11,556 nt of DNA from SFTJ01 sp051871515 (GCA_051871515.1 JBJECY010000054.1:1-11556); one strand, 5' to 3'. Shown: positions 1 through 7,101, counted from the stretch's first letter. Made by a program: numbers and translations. Notes: generated by a model from the letters alone, not told the origin.

Positions 1-1871
1 TAGCCAGCCGATTGGCATGCGTCACTATATGTTTGTCCCTGTCGTAAGAAAGGTAGTATCTTGAGTATTGCCTTTGACGACAGAGAACCATAGTCAGGTT
101 CAAACGACGCATTTGCTAATACTGAGGCATATTCTGGCTCAAATCCAGTAATTTTTGATATGTGTTTAATGAGGCTTGCATTGCCTGTTTTAGACTTGTC
201 GTCAACATAGGAGTACAACAAATGCCAGAGTTTGAACAAAGGATTTTGTTGCATTTCTTCAGCATTTGCACCTTCGTTAAAGGTCAAGAAGTCGGTTTTA
301 TACCCCAATCCGGCAAACACCTGTGTTATGGTTCTTATTTTGTCGGTTGCGTTCATTTTTAAGATGCTTTCTACATCATGTCCGCTCATCTCATAGATTG
401 TGGTGAAGCAATCATAGAGTTTTGCAATGGTGGTATTGCCTTTTATTTCCTTGAAGTTTATTTCGTATTCCTGACTTTTCTTTTTGTTTATGCCGAGCAA
501 TGTGAGTATTTGGCTGCCAGTGAGCTTATCTTTGGTGGTTAATTCTGTGTGAATCAGCTCTCGTTCTTCGGCTGTTAAACGGCGGTTCTCTGATTGTGAG
601 CTAATCTCAATGTTGTTAATGGTTTGCCATAACCGAAATTCTTGATAGAGCGGTGATGATTTTGGGCACACCCGCAAACCAATTGTTTTTTGCTTTTCTT
701 TGCCGGCCACAATTGTTGTGATGGTTTTTTGCTCAAATTCGCAGAAAGAAATCAATCCTTTTTGTGATTTTAGTTTTCGTTGATAGAAAATCACGATGTC
801 ACGAATTGTTTCTTTTAGATTTGGGGTTAGCTCGGGATGAAATTTTGCCTGCGTTTCCCAGATTGTTTCAAATTCATCAAGATAGTCTTGACGATAAAAC
901 ACCCTGTTTTTCACTTGATAGTGAGAGTTTGACTCTATTCCTTTTAATAAATATTGTCCAACTGTTTGATGGGTGAAATAAAGTTCTTTGCTGCGGTCGC
1001 TAATAGAGCCAAGATAGCCACTTGAAGATGAAATAGCACCGTTTATATCGCATATAACGGTGGCAAGTTGCTCAATTGGCAGTTGCTCAGTGAGTGCTTT
1101 AACTCGCCATCTATAAGGCGTCAAAAGCTTCAGACTCTTGTCTTTTTCTTGCTCTGAGAATATTTTAAAAGCACCAATAAAATGCTTGTTTGTGGCAGAT
1201 TTACTTTTCCCTTTTATTGCAGCACGGAAAGCTTCTGTAAGAATTTCGGGATAGTATTGCTTTTGAGCTTCCCATATTTTAGAAAGCTCGTCTTCAAGGT
1301 CGGAGCTATAAAAAGATGGGATATACCGTTTCCCTGATTCCAATAGTCGTAACGTGAATTGTCCTGGGGTTATGTGCTCATCGTAGAGGGTTTTTGCTAT
1401 TGACATTCCGTCAATTAGTTGCCCTTCTTCTTCGTTTTTTGCTTTTCGGCTGCTTTTATACCCTCTTTTCTTGTTAATCATTAACAAGATGCGAGCAAAT
1501 TGCTCGAGCGAAACTTCTTCGGTTGCGGCTTTGGCGCGTAACCGATATGTTTCAAATGTGGTTTTATTGCCGTTTTCTGATAGTATGCTATCGTCGTTTA
1601 TGATTTTATTGTCAAGGAGAACTTGTATAAGGTTCTTCCTGCGCAGTTTGTATCGTTGCAAATTGCGCCGCATGCTGCGTTTTAATGTACGGTCGGCATT
1701 TGTTGTTATGCTTTTCCCTGATTCAAAGTTCGATTTTTCGTCAACCGTTAACGGGTTGACTCTAACGCCAATTCGCACTATCGAGCTATTCTCTGTTTCG
1801 TTTTCGGCTTGCTCAACCACAGCCCAACCAATGCTTGCGGTGCCGAGGTCTAATCCCAGGATGCGTTTCAT
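1..1871 (-). CDS. cas9: Cas9 endonuclease, type II-C, N-terminal part (runs off left edge)
   Basis: RNA-guided DNA endonuclease of a type II CRISPR-Cas system. The minus-strand frame is open from an ATG at 1871 to base 1 (623 codons plus two bases), with no stop. Seen directly: RuvC-I motif at residues 4-20 (ILGLDLGTASIGWAVVE, catalytic Asp8); an Arg-rich bridge helix at about 58-80 (RTLKRSMRRNLQRYKLRRKN); and a conserved INKKRGYKSSRK stretch near 132-143, followed by a long recognition lobe. RuvC-II, HNH, RuvC-III and the PAM-interacting domain lie outside the window. Bacteroidales type II-C Cas9 proteins are usually about 1400-1500 residues, so under half is visible. The ATG is chosen because RuvC-I begins three residues later, as in the family. 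A tracrRNA gene diverges just upstream. The coding sequence looks more A+T-rich than the core genes to the right, fitting acquired DNA. The Cas9 assignment is near certain; subtype II-C is inferred from sequence feel and tracrRNA form. Confidence 0.95.
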   Translation of the reverse strand, partial: MKRILGLDLGTASIGWAVVEQAENETENSSIVRIGVRVNPLTVDEKSNFESGKSITTNADRTLKRSMRRNLQRYKLRRKNLIQVLLDNKIINDDSILSENGNKTTFETYRLRAKAATEEVSLEQFARILLMINKKRGYKSSRKAKNEEEGQLIDGMSIAKTLYDEHITPGQFTLRLLESGKRYIPSFYSSDLEDELSKIWEAQKQYYPEILTEAFRAAIKGKSKSATNKHFIGAFKIFSEQEKDKSLKLLTPYRWRVKALTEQLPIEQLATVICDINGAISSSSGYLGSISDRSKELYFTHQTVGQYLLKGIESNSHYQVKNRVFYRQDYLDEFETIWETQAKFHPELTPNLKETIRDIVIFYQRKLKSQKGLISFCEFEQKTITTIVAGKEKQKTIGLRVCPKSSPLYQEFRLWQTINNIEISSQSENRRLTAEERELIHTELTTKDKLTGSQILTLLGINKKKSQEYEINFKEIKGNTTIAKLYDCFTTIYEMSGHDVESILKMNATDKIRTITQVFAGLGYKTDFLTFNEGANAEEMQQNPLFKLWHLLYSYVDDKSKTGNASLIKHISKITGFEPEYASVLANASFEPDYGSLSSKAILKILPFLRQGQTYSDACQSAG

Positions 1872-1911
1872 ACTAATAATTTTTTGTTTGTGTGAGGGTA
1901 TTTAGTTTTTG

Positions 1912-1919
1912 TAAAGATA
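1912..1919 (-). promoter_or_regulatory. Possible -7 element for cas9
   Basis: On the minus strand this reads TATCTTTA, one base from the Bacteroidota -7 consensus TAnnTTTG, about 40 bases before the cas9 ATG. No TTTG is found at the expected -33 spacing. Placement between the divergent cas9 and tracrRNA genes is sensible, but the call is weak. Confidence 0.35.
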
Positions 1920-1959
1920 CAAATTTTTTACAAGTAAAATGGTTTTTACAAAAAAAATT

Positions 1960-1990
1960 TTTGTTTTTACGCTGAAAATGTGTAGATTTG
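1960..1990 (+). promoter_or_regulatory. tracrRNA promoter
   Basis: TTTG at 1960-1963, a 19-base spacer, and TAGATTTG at 1983-1990 match the Bacteroidota housekeeping promoter (-33 TTTG, -7 TAnnTTTG) with its usual spacing. Transcription should begin about 5-7 bases downstream, near 1996, exactly at the start of the anti-repeat. This is the best full promoter match in the window. Confidence 0.8.
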
Positions 1991-1994
1991 CAGT

Positions 1995-2018
1995 ACAAAA
2001 TTTGAAAGCAAATCACAA
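1995..2018 (+). other. CRISPR anti-repeat within tracrRNA
   Basis: This segment should base-pair with the CRISPR repeat. It predicts a repeat beginning approximately TTGTGATTTGCTTTCAAAT. The array is expected beyond the left edge, after cas9-cas1-cas2. Partial complementarity may extend upstream toward 1988, but that would fall before the predicted transcription start. Confidence 0.75.
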
Positions 2019-2089
2019 TAAGGATTATTCCGTTGTGAAAACATTTAAAGCGGATGTCTTGAGTAATCAGGGCATTCGTTTTTCTTTTT
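1996..2089 (+). ncRNA. tracrRNA of the type II-C CRISPR system
   Basis: Trans-activating CRISPR RNA that pairs with the crRNA repeat, allows processing and loads Cas9. Parts in order: the anti-repeat at about 1995-2018 (AATTTGAAAGCAAATCACAA); a small nexus-like hairpin GGA/UCC (2022-2031) inside an AATAAGG...CCG...TGAAAA context resembling other II-C tracrRNAs such as that of Neisseria; a linker; and a terminator stem at 2051-2078 followed by a T-tract. A full promoter ends six bases before the start. The anti-repeat is the complement of the 5' part (GTTGTGATTTGCTTTCAAAT) that I recall for Bacteroides type II-C repeats; that match is from memory and the array is not in this window. The start is predicted from the promoter and could be off by a few bases. 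It diverges from cas9 and is about 90 nt long. Confidence 0.85.
2051..2089 (+). terminator. Intrinsic terminator of tracrRNA
   Basis: The stem CGGATGTC (2051-2058) pairs with GGCATTCG (2071-2078) over 8 bp, including two G-U pairs, around a 12-base loop. TTTTTCTTTTT follows at 2079-2089. The hairpin probably doubles as the 3' structural stem of the tracrRNA. Confidence 0.75.
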
Positions 2090-2110
2090 GTGTGAGTGGA
2101 TGGGGTGATG

Positions 2111-2140
2111 AAAAAAGTAATCCCGCCGGGGGGCGGGATT
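2111..2140 (-). terminator. Intrinsic terminator of the SIMPL-domain gene
   Basis: AATCCCGCC (2119-2127) and GGCGGGATT (2132-2140) form a perfect 9-bp stem around a GGGG loop (CCCC on the transcribed strand). Read on the minus strand it is followed by AC and then TTTTTT (2117-2112), so it ends transcripts from the gene that stops at 2198. It also protects the cas9/tracrRNA region from read-through. Confidence 0.85.
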
Positions 2141-2197
2141 GTGTTATTGGGGTGTTATGAAAAACGTTTGTTTCTGTGCTGTGGATGTGTGGGGAGG

Positions 2198-2902
2198 TTA
2201 GTCTTCGAGGGTGTAGGTGACGGTGGTGACTACGCGCACTTTTTTCACGAATGGCGAGTTGGGGTCGCGGTCCTCGATTGAGAATTGTCCTTGCGAGGCG
2301 CTGGCTATGCGAGCCAGTTTGCTGCGGCTCACGGTTGCGAATTGATGTGCCGTGGCGCTGGCGTTGGTGATGGCTTGGTCCATCATTTCTGCCTTGATGT
2401 CGTTGAGGGCGGTGTATTCATATCGTATGGGGTTCTCGTAGTCGCCGCTCACTATTGCGATGCCGTCTTTAAGCAATTCGCCTTGTCGGGCGAGTATCTT
2501 GCGCACGAGGTCCACTTTGGTTGAGTTGACGGTGATTACCGATGTGATGTTGTAGCGGTAGCCTGACTGGTTGTTGCCATATCGCTCGGCGTTCATGTCA
2601 ATCACCACCGGGGCGTTGACGCTGATTTCGCTTTCGGTGAGTCCGCCGGCTATGAGGAAGCGTTTGATGGCGGTGTTGGTGTTGTTGATTTTTGAATAGA
2701 GTGCGGGGAGGTCGTTGCCAATCTCTTTCGACACTATTGGCCAAGTGACTTGGTTGGCTGGCACTTCCATTTCGGCGAGGCCTTTCACGGTCACGCGACG
2801 GTCTTTGTTGGTGAAGTTGTCAATGCCGCTTTTAATGAACAGTCCCGAGGCGGCTATGCCCAGGGCGAGCAGTGCGGCTGCAATGATGTTGGTTGCTTTC
2901 AT
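2198..2902 (-). CDS. SIMPL domain-containing protein (DUF541/YggE family), exported or membrane-anchored
   Basis: A 234-residue protein with a single hydrophobic segment near residues 4-24 (NIIAAALLALGIAASGLFI) after a short basic start. It is either an uncleaved anchor or a signal peptide without an obvious lipobox. The rest, about residues 35-232, reads as a SIMPL (DUF541) domain: the entry strand RRVTVKGLAEMEVPAN, the central region with YRYNITSVITVNS, and the closing strand KKVRVVTTVTYTLED. Members such as E. coli YggE are periplasmic; proposed roles include protection from oxidative stress, but no biochemical activity is firmly known. Bacteroidota homologues are common core proteins. It is monocistronic, converges with the tracrRNA and has its own terminator. 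No clear Shine-Dalgarno sequence precedes the ATG, which is normal for this phylum. No TAnnTTTG promoter was found upstream. Confidence 0.8.
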   Translation of the reverse strand: MKATNIIAAALLALGIAASGLFIKSGIDNFTNKDRRVTVKGLAEMEVPANQVTWPIVSKEIGNDLPALYSKINNTNTAIKRFLIAGGLTESEISVNAPVVIDMNAERYGNNQSGYRYNITSVITVNSTKVDLVRKILARQGELLKDGIAIVSGDYENPIRYEYTALNDIKAEMMDQAITNASATAHQFATVSRSKLARIASASQGQFSIEDRDPNSPFVKKVRVVTTVTYTLED

Positions 2903-2946
2903 AGTTGTTGGGGTTTTTTATTAATTGATTGTTGATAGTTCCTTTT

Positions 2947-2958
2947 TTGTTATAACAA
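2947..2958. promoter_or_regulatory. 12-base perfect palindrome upstream of the SIMPL gene
   Basis: TTGTTATAACAA is perfectly palindromic and lies about 45 bases before the SIMPL-gene ATG, where an operator would sit. Short A+T-rich palindromes also arise by chance, and no second copy was seen, so the regulatory role is a guess. Confidence 0.2.
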
Positions 2959-3058
2959 TTTTCATTATGTGACTTTCTGTGTGCCCCGATGGTTTAATTT
3001 GCTTTGCGATGAAATTTTTGCTTGCGTGAGTTTTACGCGGCATGGCGGGGCGGCGCAT

Positions 3059-3074
3059 TGTTCCTCGTGAAACA
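3059..3074 (+). other. Degenerate parS (ParB-binding) site, one mismatch
   Basis: TGTTCCTCGTGAAACA differs from the parS consensus TGTTNCACGTGAAACA only by T for A at position 7, inside the CACGTG core. It is intergenic, as parS sites often are, and 4 kb from a perfect copy. Because the change hits the core, ParB affinity may be reduced. Confidence 0.55.
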
Positions 3075-3321
3075 ATTTTTGTCATGTGGTTCCCGGGGGG
3101 GGTGAGCTTCAAAAAAAGTGGCAAATTTTTTAAAAATTTCCGCCCGATTGGCGGGGAGGTTGCCAAATTTTTGATTCTCGCGAGGTTGATTTTTGCATAA
3201 TTGCTTGATGATGTGTGCGTTAGCCCCAAAAATCTTGTTCGCGAAGTTTGTTCAGAAAATTTTGATTTCGGCTCCGTTTCTTTTTTTTCGCCAAATGGCG
3301 AGTGAATTTTAGGAAAATCAG

Positions 3322-3329
3322 TAAATTTG
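3322..3329 (+). promoter_or_regulatory. -7 promoter element for spmAB
   Basis: TAAATTTG matches TAnnTTTG exactly and predicts a start near 3335, giving a leader of about 60 bases before the ATG at 3397. No good TTTG is present at the -33 spacing. Confidence 0.55.
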
Positions 3330-3396
3330 TACTTTTAATGTATTATCTGAGGGGTTTTCTTGAAAAATTCTTTTGAATAATCAAAATTTCATCTAT

Positions 3397-4626
3397 ATGG
3401 TATTAAACTACATTTGGGTAGCCTTCTTTTTCATCACGTTTGTTGTGGCGTTGGCCGACACCATGATAAACGGCAACTTGTCGATATGGAGCGACATCAT
3501 GAATGCTGCCTTCAATTCGTCGGCTCAGGCTTTTGAGATTTCCATTGGTTTGACGGGTATCCTCTCGTTGTGGATGGGATTGATGAAGATTGGCGAGCGC
3601 GGTGGCATCATCGCTTTCTTCGGCAGGTTGATTGGTCCGCTGTTCACTCGCTTGTTCCCGTCGGTTCCCAAAAACCACCCGGCGCTTGGTGCCATCTTCA
3701 TGAATGTGTCGGCCAATATGCTTGGGCTCGACAATGCAGCCACGCCTTTGGGCCTGAAAGCCATGCAGGAGTTGCAGTCAATCAACGACAAGAAGGACAC
3801 TGCCACCGATGCTATGCTCATGTTCTTGATATTAAACTCGTCGGGGTTGTGCCTTATTCCCATTGGTGTGATGATGTATCGTGCGCAGTGTGGCGCAGCC
3901 AATCCCACCGATGTGTTTGTGCCCATCCTCATAGCCACCACGGTGGCGACGCTTGCCGGAGTGCTGGCGTTGTGCATCAAGCAGCGCATCAAGATTGACG
4001 GCGTGTTGCTGGCGTTTGGGCTTGGCATACTGGCGTTTGTGGCAGGCATTGTGGCGTTTTTCTCGCAGCTCTCGCAAGAGGATATACAACGATATTCAAG
4101 CTTTATTGCCAATTTCATCTTGTTGCTTGTGATAGTGTCGTTTTTGCTCAGTGGCGTGATTAAGCGCATCAATGTTTATGATGCCTTTATTGAGGGCGCT
4201 AAGGACGGCTTTAAGACGGCTGTGATGATTATTCCCTATCTGGTAGCCATCTTGGTTGCCATAGGCTGTTTCAGGGCCTCTGGGGCAATGACGGTGCTTG
4301 TTGACTGGGTTACTCAGGGCGTTGCGGCACTTGGCTTTGACACCGACTGGGTGGCATCGCTGCCCACGGCGCTGATGAAGCCGCTCAGCGGCAGCGGCTC
4401 GCGCGGCATGATGGTTGATGCCATGAACACCTTCGGCGCCGACTCGTTTGTGGGCCGATTGTCGTCGTGCTTGCAGGGTGCCACCGACACCACGTTCTAT
4501 ATCCTTGCCGTGTATTTTGGCAGCGTGGGCGTGAAAAAGACGCGCTATGCGGTGCCGTTTGCGCTGTTTGCCGATGTGGTGGGCAGCATCGCCGCCATCT
4601 TTGTGGCTTATTTCTTCTTTGGATAG
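3397..4626 (+). CDS. Fused spore maturation protein A/B homologue (nucleoside-recognition Gate domains)
   Basis: A 409-residue polytopic membrane protein. The N-terminal half is SpmA-like: starts MVLNYIWVAFF and carries the diagnostic SANMLGLDNAATPLGLKAMQ near residues 105-125. The C-terminal half is SpmB-like: KPLSGSGSRGMMVDAMNTFG, then LQGATDTTFYILAVYFGSVG, in the last 90 residues. In Bacillus spmA and spmB are separate genes needed for spore core dehydration; here they are one chain, as in other Bacteroidota, which do not sporulate, so the role must differ. Both halves belong to the Gate/nucleoside-recognition family, suggesting transport or gating of a small molecule, substrate unknown. 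The frame stays open back to a TTG at 3373, but ATG 3397 is preferred because homologues begin with MVLNYIW. Monocistronic: own promoter, strong terminator after the TAG. Confidence 0.88.
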   Translation: MVLNYIWVAFFFITFVVALADTMINGNLSIWSDIMNAAFNSSAQAFEISIGLTGILSLWMGLMKIGERGGIIAFFGRLIGPLFTRLFPSVPKNHPALGAIFMNVSANMLGLDNAATPLGLKAMQELQSINDKKDTATDAMLMFLILNSSGLCLIPIGVMMYRAQCGAANPTDVFVPILIATTVATLAGVLALCIKQRIKIDGVLLAFGLGILAFVAGIVAFFSQLSQEDIQRYSSFIANFILLLVIVSFLLSGVIKRINVYDAFIEGAKDGFKTAVMIIPYLVAILVAIGCFRASGAMTVLVDWVTQGVAALGFDTDWVASLPTALMKPLSGSGSRGMMVDAMNTFGADSFVGRLSSCLQGATDTTFYILAVYFGSVGVKKTRYAVPFALFADVVGSIAAIFVAYFFFG

Positions 4627-4694
4627 GGTGGGGCAACGGCGACGGCTTCACGCAAGCCTTGCGCCCTGTCTCAGACTAAGATATATGTAGCTTG

Positions 4695-4734
4695 ATTGCC
4701 GATAATTTGATTGATTATCGGCAATTTCTTTTTT
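4695..4734 (+). terminator. Intrinsic terminator of spmAB
   Basis: ATTGCCGATAAT (4695-4706) and ATTATCGGCAAT (4714-4725) form a perfect 12-bp stem with a 7-base loop, followed by TTCTTTTTT. It isolates spmAB from the downstream ybeY run. Confidence 0.9.
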
Positions 4735-4764
4735 GGGAGTGAGCAAAAACCCGACGAAAACAAG

Positions 4765-4772
4765 TATCTTTG
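4765..4772 (+). promoter_or_regulatory. -7 promoter element of ybeY, only 5 bases from the ATG
   Basis: TATCTTTG is an exact TAnnTTTG match. The ATG follows after five bases (4778), so the transcript would begin at or within a base or two of the start codon (leaderless). No TTTG is seen at the -33 spacing. The element lies just after the spmAB terminator, where a new promoter is needed. Confidence 0.6.
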
Positions 4773-4777
4773 CAGAT

Positions 4778-5209
4778 ATGACAGAAATCAACTATATTAC
4801 ACAGGATATTGATATGCCCTCGTTCAGCCAAAGTGCTGTGAATGAGTGGATTGTGCAAGTGGCGGCGGCTCACAATCGCATTGTGGGCGCTCTCACCTAC
4901 ATCTTCTGCAGCGATGCCCGCATATTGCAGGTGAACAGGGAGTTTCTCAAGCACGACTATTTCACCGATATCATCACGTTTGACTACAGCAGCCAAAAGC
5001 GCATAAGCGGCGACATCTTCATCTCGCTTGACACTGTGCGCAGCAATGCTGAATTGTTCCAACGCCCTTATAATGAGGAGTTTATGCGCGTGGTGATACA
5101 CGGAGTGCTGCATCTGTGCGGCATCAACGATAAAGGTCCGGGCGAACGAGAAATTATGGAGAGTCATGAGGATGCTGCGCTTGCCATCCTGCCTAATAAT
5201 GTGTTTTAA
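4778..5209 (+). CDS. ybeY: YbeY, rRNA maturation endoribonuclease (zinc-dependent)
   Basis: Cytoplasmic metallo-RNase involved in 16S rRNA 3'-end maturation and ribosome quality control. The 143-residue product has the family core: CSDARILQVNREFLKHDYFTD (44-64), then ITFDY, SGDIFISLDTVRSNA (77-91), and the zinc motif HGVLHLCGINDKG (108-120) with H108 and H112. The third ligand position is Asp118 rather than the usual His, as I recall for other Bacteroidota YbeY, so this is probably lineage-typical and not inactivating. The length fits the family. ATG 4778 is chosen over an in-frame TTG at 4733, because the TTG lies inside the preceding terminator T-tract and upstream of the promoter, and homologues begin close to MTEINY. 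mnmG starts six bases after the stop, so the two are probably co-transcribed. Confidence 0.92.
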   Translation: MTEINYITQDIDMPSFSQSAVNEWIVQVAAAHNRIVGALTYIFCSDARILQVNREFLKHDYFTDIITFDYSSQKRISGDIFISLDTVRSNAELFQRPYNEEFMRVVIHGVLHLCGINDKGPGEREIMESHEDAALAILPNNVF

Positions 5210-5215
5210 GAGATT

Positions 5216-7093
5216 ATGAGATATAGTTACGACGTAATAGTGATAGGCGCCGGGCATGCAGGCTGTGAGGCTGCGTGCGCTGCTGCCAATTTGGGGTCGG
5301 GCACGTTGCTTGTCACCATGGATATGAACAAGATTGCGCAGATGAGCTGCAATCCGGCTGTTGGCGGCATCGCCAAGGGGCAGATTGTGCGCGAGATTGA
5401 TGCCCTTGGCGGGCAGATGGGCATTGTCACTGACCGTGCCTCAATACAGTTTCGCATGCTCAACCGCAGCAAAGGGCCGGCAATGTGGAGCCCTCGTGCG
5501 CAGGCCGACCGCATGCGCTTCATGGAAGAATGGCGCAGTGTGGTTGAGCACACTCCTAACCTCTTTATGTGGCAGGATTCGGTTGTGGGCCTTATCATTG
5601 AAGATGGCGCCGTGTGTGGCGTGCGCACTGCTGTGGGCGTGGAGTTTCGCGCCAAGGCGGTTGTGCTCACCGCGGGCACTTTCCTCAACGGGCTTATGCA
5701 CATTGGCCCCGTGCAGATGCAGGGCGGACGCATCTCTGAGCCGGCAAGCCACGGAATCACCGAACAATTGCGCCAGTTGGGCTTTGCCACCGACCGCATG
5801 AAAACCGGTACGCCGGTGCGCATTGATGGCCGCACCATCAAATATGAGCTTACCACCGAGCAGCAAGGCGATAACGACTTTCATAAGTTCTCTTATCTGC
5901 CCGAGGTGGAGCGCAAGCTGAAACAGCGTTCGTGCTACATCGTTTATACCAACGAGCAAGTGCACAATGTGCTGCGTGATGGACTGCCGCAGTCGCCGCT
6001 CTATAACGGTCAAATCACTTCCATAGGGCCGCGTTATTGCCCCAGCATCGAAACTAAGATAGTGACGTTTGCCGATAAAGCCGAGCATCAGCTTTTCATT
6101 GAGCCGGAGGGCGAAACCACCAACGAGATGTATCTTAACGGATTCTCGTCGTCGCTGCCGTGGGACATTCAGTTTAATGCGCTTAAACTTATTCCGGCGT
6201 TTGAGGAGATGCAGATTTATCGCCCGGGATATGCCATAGAATATGACTTCTTCGACCCCACTCAGCTCAAACATACGCTTGAAACCAAGCTTGTGCGAAA
6301 CCTGTTTTTCGCCGGTCAGGTCAATGGCACCACCGGTTATGAGGAAGCGGCAGGGCAGGGTCTTGTTGCCGGCATCAATGCCCACCAGAAAGCCGTGGGC
6401 GGCGAGGAGTTTGTGCTTGGTCGCGACGAGGCTTATATTGGCGTGCTCATTGACGACCTTGTGACCAAAGGCGTTGACGAGCCTTATCGCATGTTCACCT
6501 CGCGTGCCGAATATCGCATCTTGCTGCGCCAGGACGATGCCGACATGCGCCTCACCGAGCGCTCTTATCACCTTGGACTTGCCACCGAGCATCGTTACAA
6601 TCTCATGCTCAGCAAGCGCAAGCAGATTGATGAATTGGTGAGCTTTGCGCGCGATTTCTCAATCAAGGCAAGCATCATCAACCCTATGCTCGAGAAGGAG
6701 GGCTTGCCTGCGCTCAAACAGGGCACTAAGCTCTATGACCTCATTCTGCGTCCGCAGCTCGGCATCAAGCTGCTTGCCACAATGGTTGAGCCGTTGCAGC
6801 AGCTGATTGACAAGCTTGAACCGGCACGGTGCGAAGAGATAATTGAGGCTGCCGAGATACTGATTAAATATCAAGGCTACATTGAGCGCGAACGTGTGAT
6901 TGCCGACAAGATTCAGCGCCTTGAAAGCATGAAATTGCGCGGAAAAATCAAATACTCTGAGGTGAAAGCCCTGAGCACCGAGGCGCGCCAAAAACTTGAG
7001 CGCATTGACCCCGACACTGTGGCACAAGCCTCGAGGATTCCGGGTATTTCGCCCAGCGACATCAATATATTGCTTTTATTATTAGGCAGATAA
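5216..7093 (+). CDS. mnmG: tRNA uridine-5-carboxymethylaminomethyl modification enzyme MnmG (GidA)
   Basis: FAD-dependent enzyme that, with the GTPase MnmE (not in this window), adds the (carboxymethyl)aminomethyl group to the wobble uridine of several tRNAs. The 625-residue product is full length for the family. Seen: Rossmann FAD motif IGAGHAGCEAA (10-20), CNPAVGG (45-51), GGRISEPASHG in the middle, the GYEEAAGQGLVAGINA FAD-contact segment near 370-390, FTSRAEYRILLRQDNAD-type sequence (here with DD) around 425-440, and the C-terminal helical domain for tRNA/MnmE binding ending IPGISPSDI. ATG 5216 follows the ybeY stop by six bases with a weak AAGAG ribosome site, indicating translational coupling. 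mnmG is classically close to oriC in many bacteria, and a parS site follows its stop codon here. Confidence 0.97.
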   Translation: MRYSYDVIVIGAGHAGCEAACAAANLGSGTLLVTMDMNKIAQMSCNPAVGGIAKGQIVREIDALGGQMGIVTDRASIQFRMLNRSKGPAMWSPRAQADRMRFMEEWRSVVEHTPNLFMWQDSVVGLIIEDGAVCGVRTAVGVEFRAKAVVLTAGTFLNGLMHIGPVQMQGGRISEPASHGITEQLRQLGFATDRMKTGTPVRIDGRTIKYELTTEQQGDNDFHKFSYLPEVERKLKQRSCYIVYTNEQVHNVLRDGLPQSPLYNGQITSIGPRYCPSIETKIVTFADKAEHQLFIEPEGETTNEMYLNGFSSSLPWDIQFNALKLIPAFEEMQIYRPGYAIEYDFFDPTQLKHTLETKLVRNLFFAGQVNGTTGYEEAAGQGLVAGINAHQKAVGGEEFVLGRDEAYIGVLIDDLVTKGVDEPYRMFTSRAEYRILLRQDDADMRLTERSYHLGLATEHRYNLMLSKRKQIDELVSFARDFSIKASIINPMLEKEGLPALKQGTKLYDLILRPQLGIKLLATMVEPLQQLIDKLEPARCEEIIEAAEILIKYQGYIERERVIADKIQRLESMKLRGKIKYSEVKALSTEARQKLERIDPDTVAQASRIPGISPSDINILLLLLGR

Positions 7094-7101
7094 AGCAAAA
7101 T

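Larger units (their letters stand above)
2903..3396. other. Intergenic region between divergent SIMPL and spmAB genes
   Basis: 494 bases with no convincing gene. It holds the palindrome at 2947-2958, a one-mismatch parS at 3059-3074, a run of eight G (3095-3102), several short inverted repeats (for example CCGCC/GGCGG near 3140-3154 and CGCCAAATGGCG at 3289-3300) and the spmAB -7 element at 3322-3329. A 102-codon minus-strand frame at 2921-3229 has an untypical composition and no recognisable similarity, so it is not called. Confidence 0.6.

Noticed and set aside
1..1871. CRISPR array inside the window
   Set aside because: No regularly spaced direct repeats were seen; only the anti-repeat is present, so the array must lie outside.
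1471..1905. 144-codon plus-strand frame
   Set aside because: Lies antisense to the clear cas9 N-terminus, including RuvC-I and the bridge helix; composition is that of a shadow frame.
1939..2160. 73-codon plus-strand frame across the cas9 upstream region
   Set aside because: Covers the tracrRNA promoter, RNA and two terminators; these explain the sequence better and the protein resembles nothing.
2921..3229. 102-codon minus-strand frame upstream of the SIMPL gene
   Set aside because: No recognisable domain, basic low-quality composition, no start signals, and it crosses the parS-like site; judged a chance frame.
3289..3300. CGCCAAATGGCG hairpin after a T-run
   Set aside because: The T-run lies before the hairpin on the plus strand and becomes an A-run after it on the minus strand, so it is not an intrinsic terminator in either direction.
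5441..6592. 383-codon minus-strand frame
   Set aside because: Long but fully antisense to mnmG, whose motifs are unmistakable; such shadows are common opposite G+C-richer genes.
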